Shown in pieces: positions 24,341 through 35,703 of a DNA stretch of 64,000 nucleotides. Source of the stretch: Euonymus europaeus (lineage: Eukaryota > Streptophyta > Magnoliopsida > Celastrales > Celastraceae); contig OY756960.1 in the NCBI GenBank assembly GCA_963580455.1, positions 29,323,238-29,387,237 on the forward strand, written 5' to 3'. The position numbers were made by a program, and so were the translations under genes. Every line of letters starts with the position of its first letter. Position 1 is the stretch's first letter. A model generated the notes under the pieces. The model was not told where the DNA came from and ran no database searches. It was given only the letters and a program-made list of their open reading frames with translations.

Positions 24341-26668
24341 ATGAGTCATCTACCATGGTTGTGGATGGTGATGGTGGTGGTGGTGAGAGTGGCTGCTCAT
24401 GATTATGGTGATGCATTATCGAGGAGCATCTTGTTCTTTGAAGGACAAAGGTCAGGGAAATTACCCTCCACGCAGAGGATGACTTGGAGGAAGGATTCCG
24501 CTCTCCAAGATGGCCTTCAGATTGGTGTAAGACCCTCTATCTAAGTCAGAATTATTGAACATAAATTTGTTTAAAGTTTTGTTTTCTAATGGTGGTGATT
24601 AAATCTGAGTATCTGACCTCGATGGCCAGATTACATTTGATTGATAAAGAAACATGACTCATGAGTAAATGACAAGAGAATATAATTTCCCTGATAAAAC
24701 GTTCTGATTCTGAGCTCAGGTCGATTTGGTGGGGGGTTACTATGATGCTGGAGACAATGTCAAATTCAACTTCCCAATGGCATTCTCAACAACCATGCTA
24801 GCATGGAGTGTGTTAGAGTTTGGAAAATTCATGGACTCGGACAGGCAATATGCATTGGAGGCTATTCGGTGGGCGACCGATTACCTCCTTAAAGCCACAA
24901 GTGTCCCTGGCTTTGTGTATGTTCAGGTAGGTGACCCTTATGGAGACCATAATTGCTGGGAGAGGCCTGAAGACATGGACACCCCTAGAACACCTTATGC
25001 TGTTAGCAAAAACTTTCCGGGATCGGAGGTTTCTGCCGAGATAGCAGCTGCACTTGCTGCTTCTTCCATGGTGTTTAGGCCGGTTGATCACGAGTATTCA
25101 GCTAGGCTCCTTAACAGGGCCAGAATGGTAATTAGATGGTTTATTATATTATTATATAGTTCTTGTATGAAGAATTATTGATACTACATAAAATCATTAT
25201 TTTGGTCACGGATTAGGTTTTTGAATTTGCGGATCAAAACAGGGGATCTTACAACGATAGCCTTGGACCATGGGTGTGCCCATTTTACTGTGATTTCAGC
25301 GGTTATGAGGTATGAATTGTAGTCTCTCTGCATGATCTACTTTATAGTTTTTCATAATTTTATGTAAATTCTTACCTTATAATTACAGCAACATGAACAC
25401 ACACTGTTCAAAATTACATCATTTTGCATTTCCTGATAAATTAGTAATTATTTTACTTGTGACATTTTGTTGTAGGATGAATTGATATGGGGAGCAGCAT
25501 GGTTATATAAGGCCACCAGAGCCCTTAATTACTGGCTTTATGTGGTTGACAATATACACAGCTTGGTGAACTCGGCTGTCGATATGGTAGACCCCATTAG
25601 CTACAATGGAGCAAGTTTTGCCGAATTTGGGTGGGACTCAAAGCATGCCGGCATAAACATACTTGTTTCCAAGGTTAAATTAGAACACGAATTGTGTTTT
25701 CTCTTAGATTTCCAATCGAGACGAGTTTGATCTGTTCGTTTAAATTGATTTTCTTGTCGCTGCGATTACAGTGGGTTTTGAATGGCAGTTTGAACTCTAG
25801 TTCTTTCATACCCAATGCAGACAAGTTTGTGTGCGCTATCTTGCCTGAATCACCAACTGTATCGGTTTCGTACTCTCCAGGTACTGACTCTTTTCTGACA
25901 TATCAATTTATAAGATTATGTGAAATTCTACTCAAGCTATCATTGGATTTTAGTCCTAAAATGGTATGCATATATGATCAGGAGGACTTCTGTTCAAGCC
26001 TGGAGGGAGTAATTTGCAGCACGCAACGGCTTTGTCATTTCTTCTTGTCGTCTATGCTCGGTATTTGAATCAAGCAAAGAGAGTGATTAATTGTGGCAAT
26101 GTTGTTGCAAAGCCATCAAGACTAATACAAGTCGCCAGAGGTCAGGTACCTTCTATTTGCGCTTCGAAACGATTTAGTTGTTATGTGTATTCATTGTCAC
26201 TCTCCTGTATATATTGTTTGAGGCTCTACAGTTTACTAAAATCTATAATTTATGTCCAAAAAAATAAAAATATGGTGCGATGTAGTGCATATTTTAATAT
26301 GCTCATAATGTCGTTCCTTTATACAGGTGGACTACATATTAGGAAACAATCCATTGAACATTTCATATATGGTTGGATATGGTAACAAGTTTCCTCAGAA
26401 AATACACCATCGCGGCTCATCAATACCTTCGATTGATCAACGCCCGGACCGGATAGATTGCGATGGTGGAACCCAGTACTTCTTGAGCGGCAATCCTAAT
26501 CCCAACTTGCTAATTGGAGCTGTTGTTGGAGGACCATATATGAATGATTCATATAATGATTCTAGAGCTGATTTTGTACATTCAGAGCCAACCACATATA
26601 TTAATGCACCCCTTGTGGGTGTTTTGGCCTACTTCAAAGGCCATCCAAACTCATTGAATCCTGTATGA
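24341..26668 (+). CDS. GH9 family endo-1,4-beta-glucanase (class B), 7 exons, 499 aa
   Basis: Exons 24341-24526, 24720-25127, 25217-25309, 25476-25673, 25772-25880, 25982-26145 and 26327-26668 join in frame to 499 aa. I chose ATG 24341 because it gives a compact signal peptide ([16 protein letters not shown]); an in-frame ATG at 24299 would add 14 basic residues. The GH9 domain follows: [12 protein letters not shown], the catalytic DAGD at residues 71-74, [20 protein letters not shown], the signature around HHRGSS, and [18 protein letters not shown] with the general-acid Glu. There is no C-terminal CBM49 and no membrane anchor, so it is a secreted class B enzyme acting on beta-1,4-glucan in the wall. 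Exon 4 is unusual ([40 protein letters not shown]), but the frame is intact. Confidence 0.93.
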
Positions 26669-28327
26669 CGGATTTTTCTTTTCAAGTTCCTCTAAAATGT
26701 AGGTGCGAGCTGATCTGGGTAGGTGTTGGGTTAGTAGGGGCTGAACTCAATTAAACTATAGATGTATCACATATGAGTATAAATACTAATTTTTTTTCAA
26801 AAAATTGACCTGGACTACTTGGCTACAGTCAACCAAAGCCCACATATGGCTCCCACCCTTGCCCATAACTCATTTCATTAATCAATAAAAGAATTGAGAA
26901 ACTGAGAGTTCCAATTTGATTTCCCGATTAGGGGTCACGGTCCCAAGTATGTAATGGTTTGTATAAAAAAAAACCCGATCCGAAACTAAAAAGACACAGC
27001 CCAATTGAAGAACACTGTAGCCTACATATATTCTGCATTGCCAGATTTGCCCCCGCCATTTTGTTTCTCGTTTCCTCCAATTTCCCGATTCCGCATCATA
27101 CTCGTCCTTCTCCAGCATCGGCCTCTGCGTTTCTCAGTTCAACTATGGCTTCCGGCGAAATATTTGGGCTAAATTATATTTTATAATTTTCTCGAGCCTT
27201 TTTGAAAAATTTCCTGATGAAAATCATGTCAATCCATATAAAATGTTAGCCTGGACTGTAACATCTAGATAGGAGTATATTGCAAATCGACTTTTCGATA
27301 TTACCTCTTGCGAAAAGTCCTCAAAGGGGAAATCCATCTATTCCTTTTCCTCCTTTACTTTTCACTTAATTAATTGTGGGCATCTTTGACTTATATGAAT
27401 ACACAAACTTCTGATAGTTATGCACATATTTGTTTTGCTTTTAGAGATATCACGATCCGTAAACCCAAGTAATATCGTGAATGGATCAGGTATTTTGAGC
27501 TTTTGAGTGGCAAAATGACATTAATGTCTGAAGATGGAAGCCCTGAACCTGGTTTTTTCTTAGGTTCTTATCTGTTTTTGAAGTTCTCATTCATATGCTC
27601 GTCGTAAGAGCAACGTGGAGTCATTTCACATTTGAATCTCTCCAATAATTGAAGCATAATCAATGCCTCTTTCTTGATGATTGTCTTTAGGATAGACAAC
27701 GACAGCGCTTGTATCCGTGAACTTTATCTTGTCCCCGTGACAGGAATTGATGATTGTGGTGAATTTCACTGGCCAGTTAATCATAAGCAGGCTGTGACAG
27801 AGTTCACAGGGACCTCATTAAAAGTTTTAGGACACTGGACACTGCATGTGCTTCATTTTTCAATAATTGCACACAGTCATATGCCGGCCCTCGTCCCTCG
27901 ACGTCCCATTATCTGTGTTTAACGTTATTGGACCACTTCACTTTGTCTTTCTATTTGTTTTTCTGTAAAATTCATCAGTTTCTTATATATCTTTATGCAA
28001 CTGTTTCTCATCGAATGCTATAGAAATTTAATGCTTTGTTACATGAATTTAGATGCCATCGTATTCTCTGGATACGTCCTCGACACACTGTAGTCACACC
28101 CTATGGTGTTCACTTTCACGTGTTTAATTAACTGGATGTTCTGAAACTTCAATAAAACTGACTACATCTTTACAGACAACTAAATGAAGCTGAGCTTACA
28201 TATCATACCGTTCACAACTTACACAAGACAGTACACAATTTTCTGGGTACTGCCCATTTAAAGAGCCCCAGATCACTTTCTCTTCGATATATATGTTACA
28301 TAAATTGAGTATAATTACTGATGGAAA
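26669..28327. other. intergenic region between GH9 and PMEI genes
   Basis: No supported gene. Short open frames at 26959-27186 and 27674-27922 have balanced composition but no recognisable family motif. Two converging genes end into this region, so parts are probably 3' UTR. Confidence 0.45.
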
Positions 28328-28921
28328 CTAAGCACGAAGAGATGCATAACTATTGACCAAGGCCAAGGCATTGCTTGTCAAGTGTGAAATATTCACAATT
28401 TGTCCCCTGACAGCAGTCTTGACGTTCCCATTCATAGCATTCCCTGCAAACCCATCAGTGCAAGTGCTCTCATCAGTCAAAGCCGCACTGACCCATGTTT
28501 GTATGTCACTAATCATGAGCTCAGAGTTAGAGCTGTTAATTTGCCCCATCTCGCCTATGGACTTCCTCAGCTCATCAATGGTGTCGCTGAGTTCTTCAAC
28601 GCAGTCACGCATGGCTTGGACCTCTCTAGACTTCATGCCGTGGCTTTGAGAGAGCCTAAACATCATTGTGGAGGTTGATTTAGCAGCTGAAAGTGTGACG
28701 TTGAGAGCTGCATGAGCAAGAAGCTTAGGGCTTCTTTGGATTGAGCTTGCTTGAGAGGAAAGAGAGCTCAAACAAAGTCTCGGATAAGTGGTTGCACTGC
28801 ACGAAGTTCTGATGAACTCTTGATAATCAGTATTGCCGGATTTTGTATTGAGCTGTCTAGCAACTGATGTGTAGAAATTAATGACAAGTAGAATAAGAAG
28901 GAATTTAAGAGTACCTTCCAT
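28328..28921 (-). CDS. pectin methylesterase inhibitor-like protein, intronless, 197 aa
   Basis: The signal peptide is MEGTLKFLLILLVINFYTSVA. The PMEI domain begins near residue 34 with the four conserved cysteines in the usual order: SCSATTYPRLCLSSL, RDCVEEL and STCTDGF. The C-terminal helix contains SNALALVNSY, which is typical of the family. PMEIs bind pectin methylesterase 1:1 in the apoplast; related proteins inhibit invertase, but the TYPRLC and TSNALAL context favours the PMEI branch. A TATA box lies about 75 bp upstream. It is divergent from the next PMEI gene, 4.6 kb away, with a solo LTR between them. Confidence 0.93.
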   Translation of the reverse strand: MEGTLKFLLILLVINFYTSVARQLNTKSGNTDYQEFIRTSCSATTYPRLCLSSLSSQASSIQRSPKLLAHAALNVTLSAAKSTSTMMFRLSQSHGMKSREVQAMRDCVEELSDTIDELRKSIGEMGQINSSNSELMISDIQTWVSAALTDESTCTDGFAGNAMNGNVKTAVRGQIVNISHLTSNALALVNSYASLRA

Positions 28922-28992
28922 GTTTTTTTTTTTAATTCTCTCTGTGGGAAGCTAATCGAGTTAATTATGAAAGAGGATGGAAAGAAGCTTCG

Positions 28993-29004
28993 TCTATTTA
29001 TAGG
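28993..29004 (-). promoter_or_regulatory. TATA box of the 28.3-kb PMEI gene
   Basis: CCTATAAATAGA on the minus strand, 72-83 bp upstream of the start codon, is a textbook plant TATA element at a suitable distance. Confidence 0.7.
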
Positions 29005-30656
29005 CGTAGGGCATTCGAGGTTAATTCTGGTATTTCACTGAAAGTAGTATGAATCAATAAGCCGCCCAAATATAAAATTGCACCATGGGGCCAAGAGTCC
29101 ACGTCTTGTAGGCCCAAACTAACAGCAGGCTATTTTGAACAGAAGCGAAGGCGGACCCAAATGGTCGCGAATTTGATTCAGCAACACAAATATTTAGATA
29201 AAGGTACTGGATGCTGGTGCAAGCCGACATCGATGATTAAAAGCAGCTATTATAGAGAACAGTATTGTATAATTTGTTTTGTGAAACCAATATTAGTTTA
29301 TGATCAATTTTGGCTTGTATGATTCATCTACAGTGTGATCCCATACACGACGAATGCTTATTTACGTTAGTCCACATTTGGAAAAGAAATGGACTGGGAA
29401 TTACACAATCGACTCAATTAGGGCAGCTTGTATATTTTTATTGTTTTTTCAGAGGAGGGAAATGTGGGATAATCTGAGCTCTTTTAATATTTCTGTCGAA
29501 CTTAAATAAAAAATAATAAAAGTCTAATCATATTAGCCTGATCAAGTGTTTTTTTATTAGGCTAGGCTAAGGTATTTGTCGTGGTCTCGTCTTACTGAAA
29601 AATTATTCAATAATTCGGGTGTATATTTCATGTAACATATCTAATGGTGTGATTGACATTCATATGTGTTCTCTCTTACTTTTTGATTGACGTCATTCTC
29701 ATGTAAATGTCATCCACACTTTTGGGTGTACCATGTGAAAATACACCTGAACTATGAAATAATTACGGTCTTTCTCGTGCATTTTTAATTGCAAAATTTC
29801 TAATGAGAATCTTGTGCATTATAAAGTAAAATTCCAAGTTCAGTTTGATTTGTTTGAGTATTTGAGGAATCATGATTTTTGCAGTGATTTAACACTTCAG
29901 TGAGACAAATTGAAGTTCACAAGTTGCCTAGAACTAAAAGGGACTTGGAACTGATCAAATCATGGTCGTCATCACCATTCACTGTTAAACCTTAATTGGC
30001 AATTTGAAGGAACAGGACCAAATTCAATTAATATATGTACCAAATGATAATTCTGAGAGAGACGTAGAAGATATATATACACCAACACTTGCTACAAAAT
30101 CTTGTTGAGGCCCCATTTATTTCCCTCTAGTGGGAAAACTGAAATAATAAGTTCTCCATACAATGGCACATCCCAATTGGGTACTGGCCCATGCCAACTG
30201 GCAATCCTAGCTAATTTTTGGCACTCCCTGTCTCCCTCCATGCATTTGTATCACGATCAACATCTCGCCAATGGCAGTCTAATTAGCCCATCAACGTCAT
30301 TATCTATATTTGCCTGCTTGTATTAGATTGATTGAGTTTCTCAGTTTTATTTAATTTGTCTTCATCTGTATAGGATGTTCATATAAATATCCACACGTAC
30401 GCGAATCATGTCCGCTAGTTGTAATTAGGGTGGTAAAAATCTTTGGATGAATGATTTTTCCAACTCAAATTAAATCAAATATGAGCATAAATTATATATC
30501 TCAAATTTAGATTTAAACACAAAAATTTTATTCGGTTTAAAATTGAGTTCGAATTTCATCATAAAGATCTTGTCTGATTTAATTTTTCAGACCCTAACTC
30601 GAATTATATTATTTTCCAATTTACTTATAAATCTGGACATGCATGGCAACCGTATA
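29005..30656. other. upstream intergenic DNA of the PMEI pair, left part
   Basis: No gene recognised. AT-rich sequence with short open frames only (for example 30102-30326), none with family features. Confidence 0.45.
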
Positions 30657-32141
30657 TGCTGGGTTTCAATATCTCATACACAACGGAAGTTTAAATTTTT
30701 ATTGAAACCCTCCAGAGAATCCATGTGAAAGGGCATAAATCGGTGATGAGAAGTTACCTCTTGAAGTGCAGAAAACAACCGATTGCTTGGCTTGAATGAT
30801 CCGAATCAATCCGCGCTATCCAACCGAACAGCACGCCTCTATGGTATCCACACGAACAAGCCAAATATCGCCTCTTCACGTTATGCTAGTAACGAGGAGA
30901 AGAAGCTCCAATCCGTTTTTTTCTCTCAACTCACCCAGAAGTGCGGCACATCAAGAGTTGTATGTCTTCCTAGGGTTACACTAACCCTAAATATTTTGTG
31001 AGTCAAGTAAAACCGAAAAGGCCCAAATCTCCTTGAAGAAAAAGCCCACGTTTTTGGACTCTTGACCATGTTCAATTAATCTTATTAATTAAACCGGTAA
31101 TGGACCTTACATAAAGCCCTTAGCCCAAACGTAATATGTTATTCTTAAATAACATAATCTTTGACTTATTCTATGTGTGTGACCCTATAGGTTCTCGTTA
31201 TGTTAGCAGTGAAACTAAAATCATATTCTAGCATCACAAACAATGAGAGGTATCTAGCAACACATCATTGTTACCCAAATAACGAGAATGTCAATGATTC
31301 GACATAACCTTTATTTATGACCAATTTATATGTAGTCACTTTGTCCTTAATATCTTGATTAACATCGAGGCATGGAATGTGTCATCCTCGTATATGTTAA
31401 TCTATGTGTTTCTTGATTCCGAGTAGACTATTAAAAAAAAACGAAATCAATATCACATATTGATTCATTTAAGCACGGCCATGCATTTCTAAGTCTCACT
31501 CAATCAAGGGGCCCACAGATATCACAACTGTTGTATAGAAGGGACAAATACCATCTAGGTCACTCACATCCCTCCACATGATTCGTGATATACCCAATCA
31601 CTGACTTTATAGCCAACCCTTTTACAATTGACGTTAGACAGTATCAAAGTGTATAACTCCTCATGTTGGGAACCGTAGGGATTTCAGGTTAAAGGAAAAC
31701 ATATATCATTGTCACTATGAGAATAGCTTATGACATTCATATAACAATCCATGCAGTATTCTCATGTTGGGTCTGTCCAGTACTTCCCGTTCTCTAACAA
31801 GTACCTATGTATTGATTTGATATCTCATATCCATGACTCGCAAGATTTAGTCATCAATCAACGTACATACTAGTCTCAACATATTAATGTTATCCAATTT
31901 AACAATAATACTCGACTATGGACATTTAGGAATAGTGTTCTATATACATCTATGAAGATCTCACGTTCAAGTCACACACTTGAAGCTCATAGCATCGAAC
32001 CAACTATTCTAGGGGTATTTATCATAATCATTTATATAGTGCAGATAAATAATTCATAACAAATAAAATACCTCAATATAACATAATAAATGTATGCTAA
32101 TACAATCATCCCATGATTGGCTCCTAGAGCATACACCAACA
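30657..32141 (-). mobile_element. solo LTR of an LTR retrotransposon, 1485 bp, with 5-bp target-site duplication
   Basis: The element starts TGCTGGGTTTCAATATC and ends GCATACACCAACA (TG...CA termini). It is flanked on both sides by GTATA (30652-30656 and 32142-32146). On the minus strand it begins TGTTGGTGTATGCTCTAGGA, the more usual look of a 5' LTR end, so the parent element was on the minus strand. No gag-pol, primer-binding site or second LTR is present. This is the expected product of recombination between two LTRs. It sits in the space between two divergent PMEI genes. Confidence 0.85.
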
Positions 32142-32146
32142 GTATA

Positions 32147-33476
32147 CACAATCTGTAAGATTTGTAGTTTATACAATTTAAAAGAACATCCATGCATGTA
32201 TTTTGCAATCTAGCTAATTTAACCCAACATGGCAATTACGAAGACCATATATATCCACTGGGAAAAGTAGCATTCACCTGATATATAACCAATTAACCAT
32301 GTTGGATCTGGTCCGATATGAACGTTAATGTGAACATGTAGTGTACTAGTATTAATTAGTAGGAATTGAGATTATTGACAGGTGAATAAAAATATTTCTT
32401 TTGAGTTTTTATGTTATGAATTCACAAATATAGACAGAAATTAACAATAAAAAAATACATAGCTGACTGAGTTAAAATAGAGCGTATAGATCACTTAGTG
32501 GGCCGAGTGAGTTTTTATTGAATATCTCAATAGATTTTGAGGGCTTTTTTTTTACTAGAGGCCTACACATGAACTCATACTAGGGTTAATAGGAATATTG
32601 TTGTGTGAGGTCAATGCCCATAGAGTGTGTCTGCTAATCGTGCAAGTCTACCATTGAATCATATATTTGTCTAACTTTATTATCGGCAAAAAGAAAAAAG
32701 GATCTTGATCACCCCGCCTTATCTCAATTGAAATGGAGCTCCCTCCTAAATGTCAATAATTCAAGATATTTCCCAACAAAAGGAAAAAAATAAAGCTATT
32801 TCGGCCCACACATTCCCAAAGTGTAAGGGACATCTCTAGCCCATCAATCCAGGCCTGATCTCTAGAAAGTAGAAACAGCCCCATATAAGGCCCGATGTCT
32901 TCACATCGAAATAACATTGCCGTAGAGTATTCAATTTTCTTCCCACATTAAACACACGCGAATCTCCACGGAGAACGCCTTCCTTGCAGGCTGCAGCAAC
33001 ATTTCACGCACACGCCGCCTACGAAACGATCCCTTGCCACATGTGATATGCCAACGGACCCACTCTTGGTGCCTATGATCCACACCGCAATACCAATTTT
33101 TGGCCTAATTATTTTGAATTATAAGTCAAGTAACGATACAGATATTTGAATTCAAGAATAACTTGAAAAACAGCCCATTCAAATTAATGGAGTGAAGTTT
33201 GTGGATAACTTTTGGACACGCATAATAATCACATGAAAATTGGGATTTCTTAGGCATATGTAACTGCGTAACATAGGGACAGGGTGGCTGCGTTCTGCAT
33301 GCAATGAATACACCCACGAAGATTTGAACATGGCATGTTAGATATATAACCCCACAAATCACCTTCTGCCACCTCATTTCTACATGGCTTAGAGATAAAT
33401 CTTCTTTTTCTTTTTTCTCATTACTTACCAGATCTATATTGTACATATTAAATTATTAATAATATATATAGTTTGC
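32147..33476. other. upstream region of the plus-strand PMEI gene
   Basis: No gene recognised. A CACATGTG E-box/G-box-like palindrome lies at 33038-33045, about 490 bp before the start codon, within a GC-richer patch (32940-33090). The rest is AT-rich. Whether the palindrome is functional cannot be judged from sequence alone. Confidence 0.4.
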
Positions 33477-33486
33477 TCTATAAATA
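33477..33486 (+). promoter_or_regulatory. TATA box of the 33.5-kb PMEI gene
   Basis: CTCTATAAATATGGG places a TATAAATA element about 45-50 bp upstream of the start codon, implying a very short 5' leader. Confidence 0.7.
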
Positions 33487-33530
33487 TGGGTCAAGCACCC
33501 ATCAACGCGCACAAAAGTTAAAATTCCAAA

Positions 33531-34142
33531 ATGGAGTCTAAAAACACCACCTTCTGCCTTACATTTATATGTATTGCATCTCTTCTATACATCTCAAGCG
33601 GGCAACCATCTTTGGCGACGGCAACCACTACGAAAACCTCCAGCACCACCTATAAAAACTACGTCAAAAAAGCTTGCAATTCAACTACCTATCCAAAAAT
33701 CTGCTACAAGTCTCTCTCCTCCTATGCATCCGCCATCAAAGCTAACCCACTGAATCTCTGCAACGCTGCTTTAAATCTAACCCTGCAAGTGGCACGCAAC
33801 ACGTCCGCATTGGTGACATTGATTTTGAAAACGAAGGCTTTGAGCGGCCCGGAGGTTTCGGCAATAAAAGATTGTGTGGAAGAAATTCGGGACTCGATTT
33901 ATGAGCTTAAACAGTCTTTGAAGGCTTTGGGTCGGATTGGAGGTCCAGAAGCGGAGTTTGAGATGGCCAATATAAAGACTTGGGTTAGTGCCGCAATAAC
34001 CGACGAGGAGACTTGTGTTGATGGGCTTGATGAAAATAAGAAGGTAAGTTCATCAGTGAGAAGCAAAATTAGGATTTGCATACTGAATTTTGCTAGGATG
34101 ACTAGCAATGCTCTGGCTCTTATTAACACTTTACACTACTAA
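33531..34142 (+). CDS. pectin methylesterase inhibitor-like protein, intronless, 203 aa
   Basis: The signal peptide spans about residues 1-24 (FCLTFICIASLLYISSG) and is followed by a Thr/Ser-rich linker. The PMEI domain has the four standard cysteines: ACNSTTYPKICYKSL, KDCVEEI and ETCVDGL. Two more cysteines (LNLCNAAL and IRICILNF) lie outside the standard pattern. The C-terminus keeps ARMTSNALALINTL. The motifs TTYP.(I/L)C, IKDCVEE and TWVSAA are shared with the copies at 28.3 and 41.2 kb, so the three look like dispersed tandem duplicates. It is probably a secreted inhibitor of PME. Confidence 0.93.
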   Translation: MESKNTTFCLTFICIASLLYISSGQPSLATATTTKTSSTTYKNYVKKACNSTTYPKICYKSLSSYASAIKANPLNLCNAALNLTLQVARNTSALVTLILKTKALSGPEVSAIKDCVEEIRDSIYELKQSLKALGRIGGPEAEFEMANIKTWVSAAITDEETCVDGLDENKKVSSSVRSKIRICILNFARMTSNALALINTLHY

Positions 34143-35049
34143 TTCTACGTACTTTTAATTATTGCCGTTGTATTTATTCAAGACTTTAGTAGTTTCATAT
34201 GATCATCATTAATTTTCAATGATTAATAACTATTGTTATAATATAACGAAACTGTAGAGTTTTTTTTATTGTTGATTTTTTTATATACAAATTTTGGTGA
34301 AAACTTTCCACCTACTAAGGTATTACATGTTATGGACTAGACATGGGAGCAAGAAAAATCACGGCCCATATCTCCCGCCGGCCCATCTATCCATCACGTA
34401 TTTATTTAAAAATAATCTTGCCTCAATCTCCCTCGAAACCCATAACCTTTTGTGAGCGAAAAATATCCACCGCACAGATAAAATGATACATATTTGGAAG
34501 AAAAAAAATATGAGAAAAATACTTGAAAAATAATTTATACGTCATGCTTGGGGAAGAATATATATAATTTAATGCAAAGTAATAGGCTCAAAATGCATAT
34601 GATATGAATGAGTTAACAAATTAACCACACAGATACAAGAATACGAAGAGAAAAAAAAAGATTAACCAGGATAGAATACGAATTCAAGGAGTTAATTTCT
34701 CCTTGTTTAGACAACCAATAAACTCCAACAATAAGGATTCCTCTCAAAGAGATGTCAACAAAACATGGCCAAATAAATAAAGTCTACTGGCTCCACTTAT
34801 TCTTACATTTTATTTTATTATTATTAAGAGGGAGATCGAGAGGCTCACAGCATTAAATCCAGTCCAATACAAACGAGGCTTCGAGTCCCTTGCCCATTCT
34901 GCACCACACAATTTTCAAGTGTCTAATATATGTGACATACACATAATCAAGCGGATCATCACCATAAACTTAATAAATAGGTCAATATATATAATGCAGG
35001 GTTGACCAAGATATACAATTAGTCAAATTAATTACTTGCATGATGCTTT

Positions 35050-35690
35050 ATGTCAACATTAGCTATTTTTCCATTCAACTCAATAAGTTAATTTATTGGG
35101 TTGAGGGTCTCATATCATTTATATATATTGTAACATTCTCCATCCAACAATGCCAAATATTGGGCTACTCACACACAAATGCATATACATATACATATAT
35201 ATACATACATATATATATATATATACATTGTATCACTCCCCCAATAAACGAGACCTAACACTGGGCTAATCACACACAACAACCCACTTGAGGCAACAAC
35301 AAATGAGAGTTTAAATTACATAAATAATGGTCCGAACCAAATCCTTCCACTTCAATACCGTGTTAAGATTAGTTATTTTATCATTTAATTCAATAAGTTA
35401 ACTTATTGGATTGTCGTGTTTCACATCATTTTTATATATTTTAACAAACTCTCATATATATATGTGTGTGTATTTGTAGCACTCCCCTACGAACGAGGCC
35501 TAACATTGGGTTACTCACACGCAATGCCTACAGTCGGGCAACATTAAATGAGAGTTTAAATTGTGTAAGTTAAGGTTCCGATCCGATATCATGTTAATAT
35601 TGGTTACTTTGTCATCGAAACCAACAAATTAATTTGTTGACTTAAGAAATTCCACATCATTTATATATATTGAAACAATTTAATCAAACC
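35050..35690 (+). repeat. degenerate threefold repeat of about 230-310 bp units
   Basis: Three successive blocks share the order: (A/T)TTAG(C/T)TATTT or TTGGTTACTTT, an 'aataagttaattta' stretch, a 'cacatcatttatatatatt' stretch, CACTCCCC(C/T)A, an 'acgagacctaacactgggcta' stretch, then 'aaatgagagtttaaatt'. The blocks begin near 35053, 35366 and 35597, and the last is truncated. Such text occurs in degraded transposable elements, but I see no termini. Confidence 0.6.
35183..35227 (+). repeat. AT/ACAT simple repeat
   Basis: A run of TATACATATACATATATATACATACATATATATATATATATACATT character (ACAT then AT units). It is non-coding. Confidence 0.85.
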
Positions 35691-35703
35691 GACCTGCGAA
35701 CTT

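Larger units (their letters stand above)
34143..35703. other. intergenic region between PMEI and GATA-like genes
   Basis: No gene. AT-rich sequence. The right half is occupied by a degenerate threefold repeat and an AT dinucleotide tract (listed separately). Confidence 0.5.

Noticed and set aside
24142..24402. An 86-aa frame just before the GH9 gene
   Set aside because: It overlaps the true first GH9 exon in another frame and has no family features.
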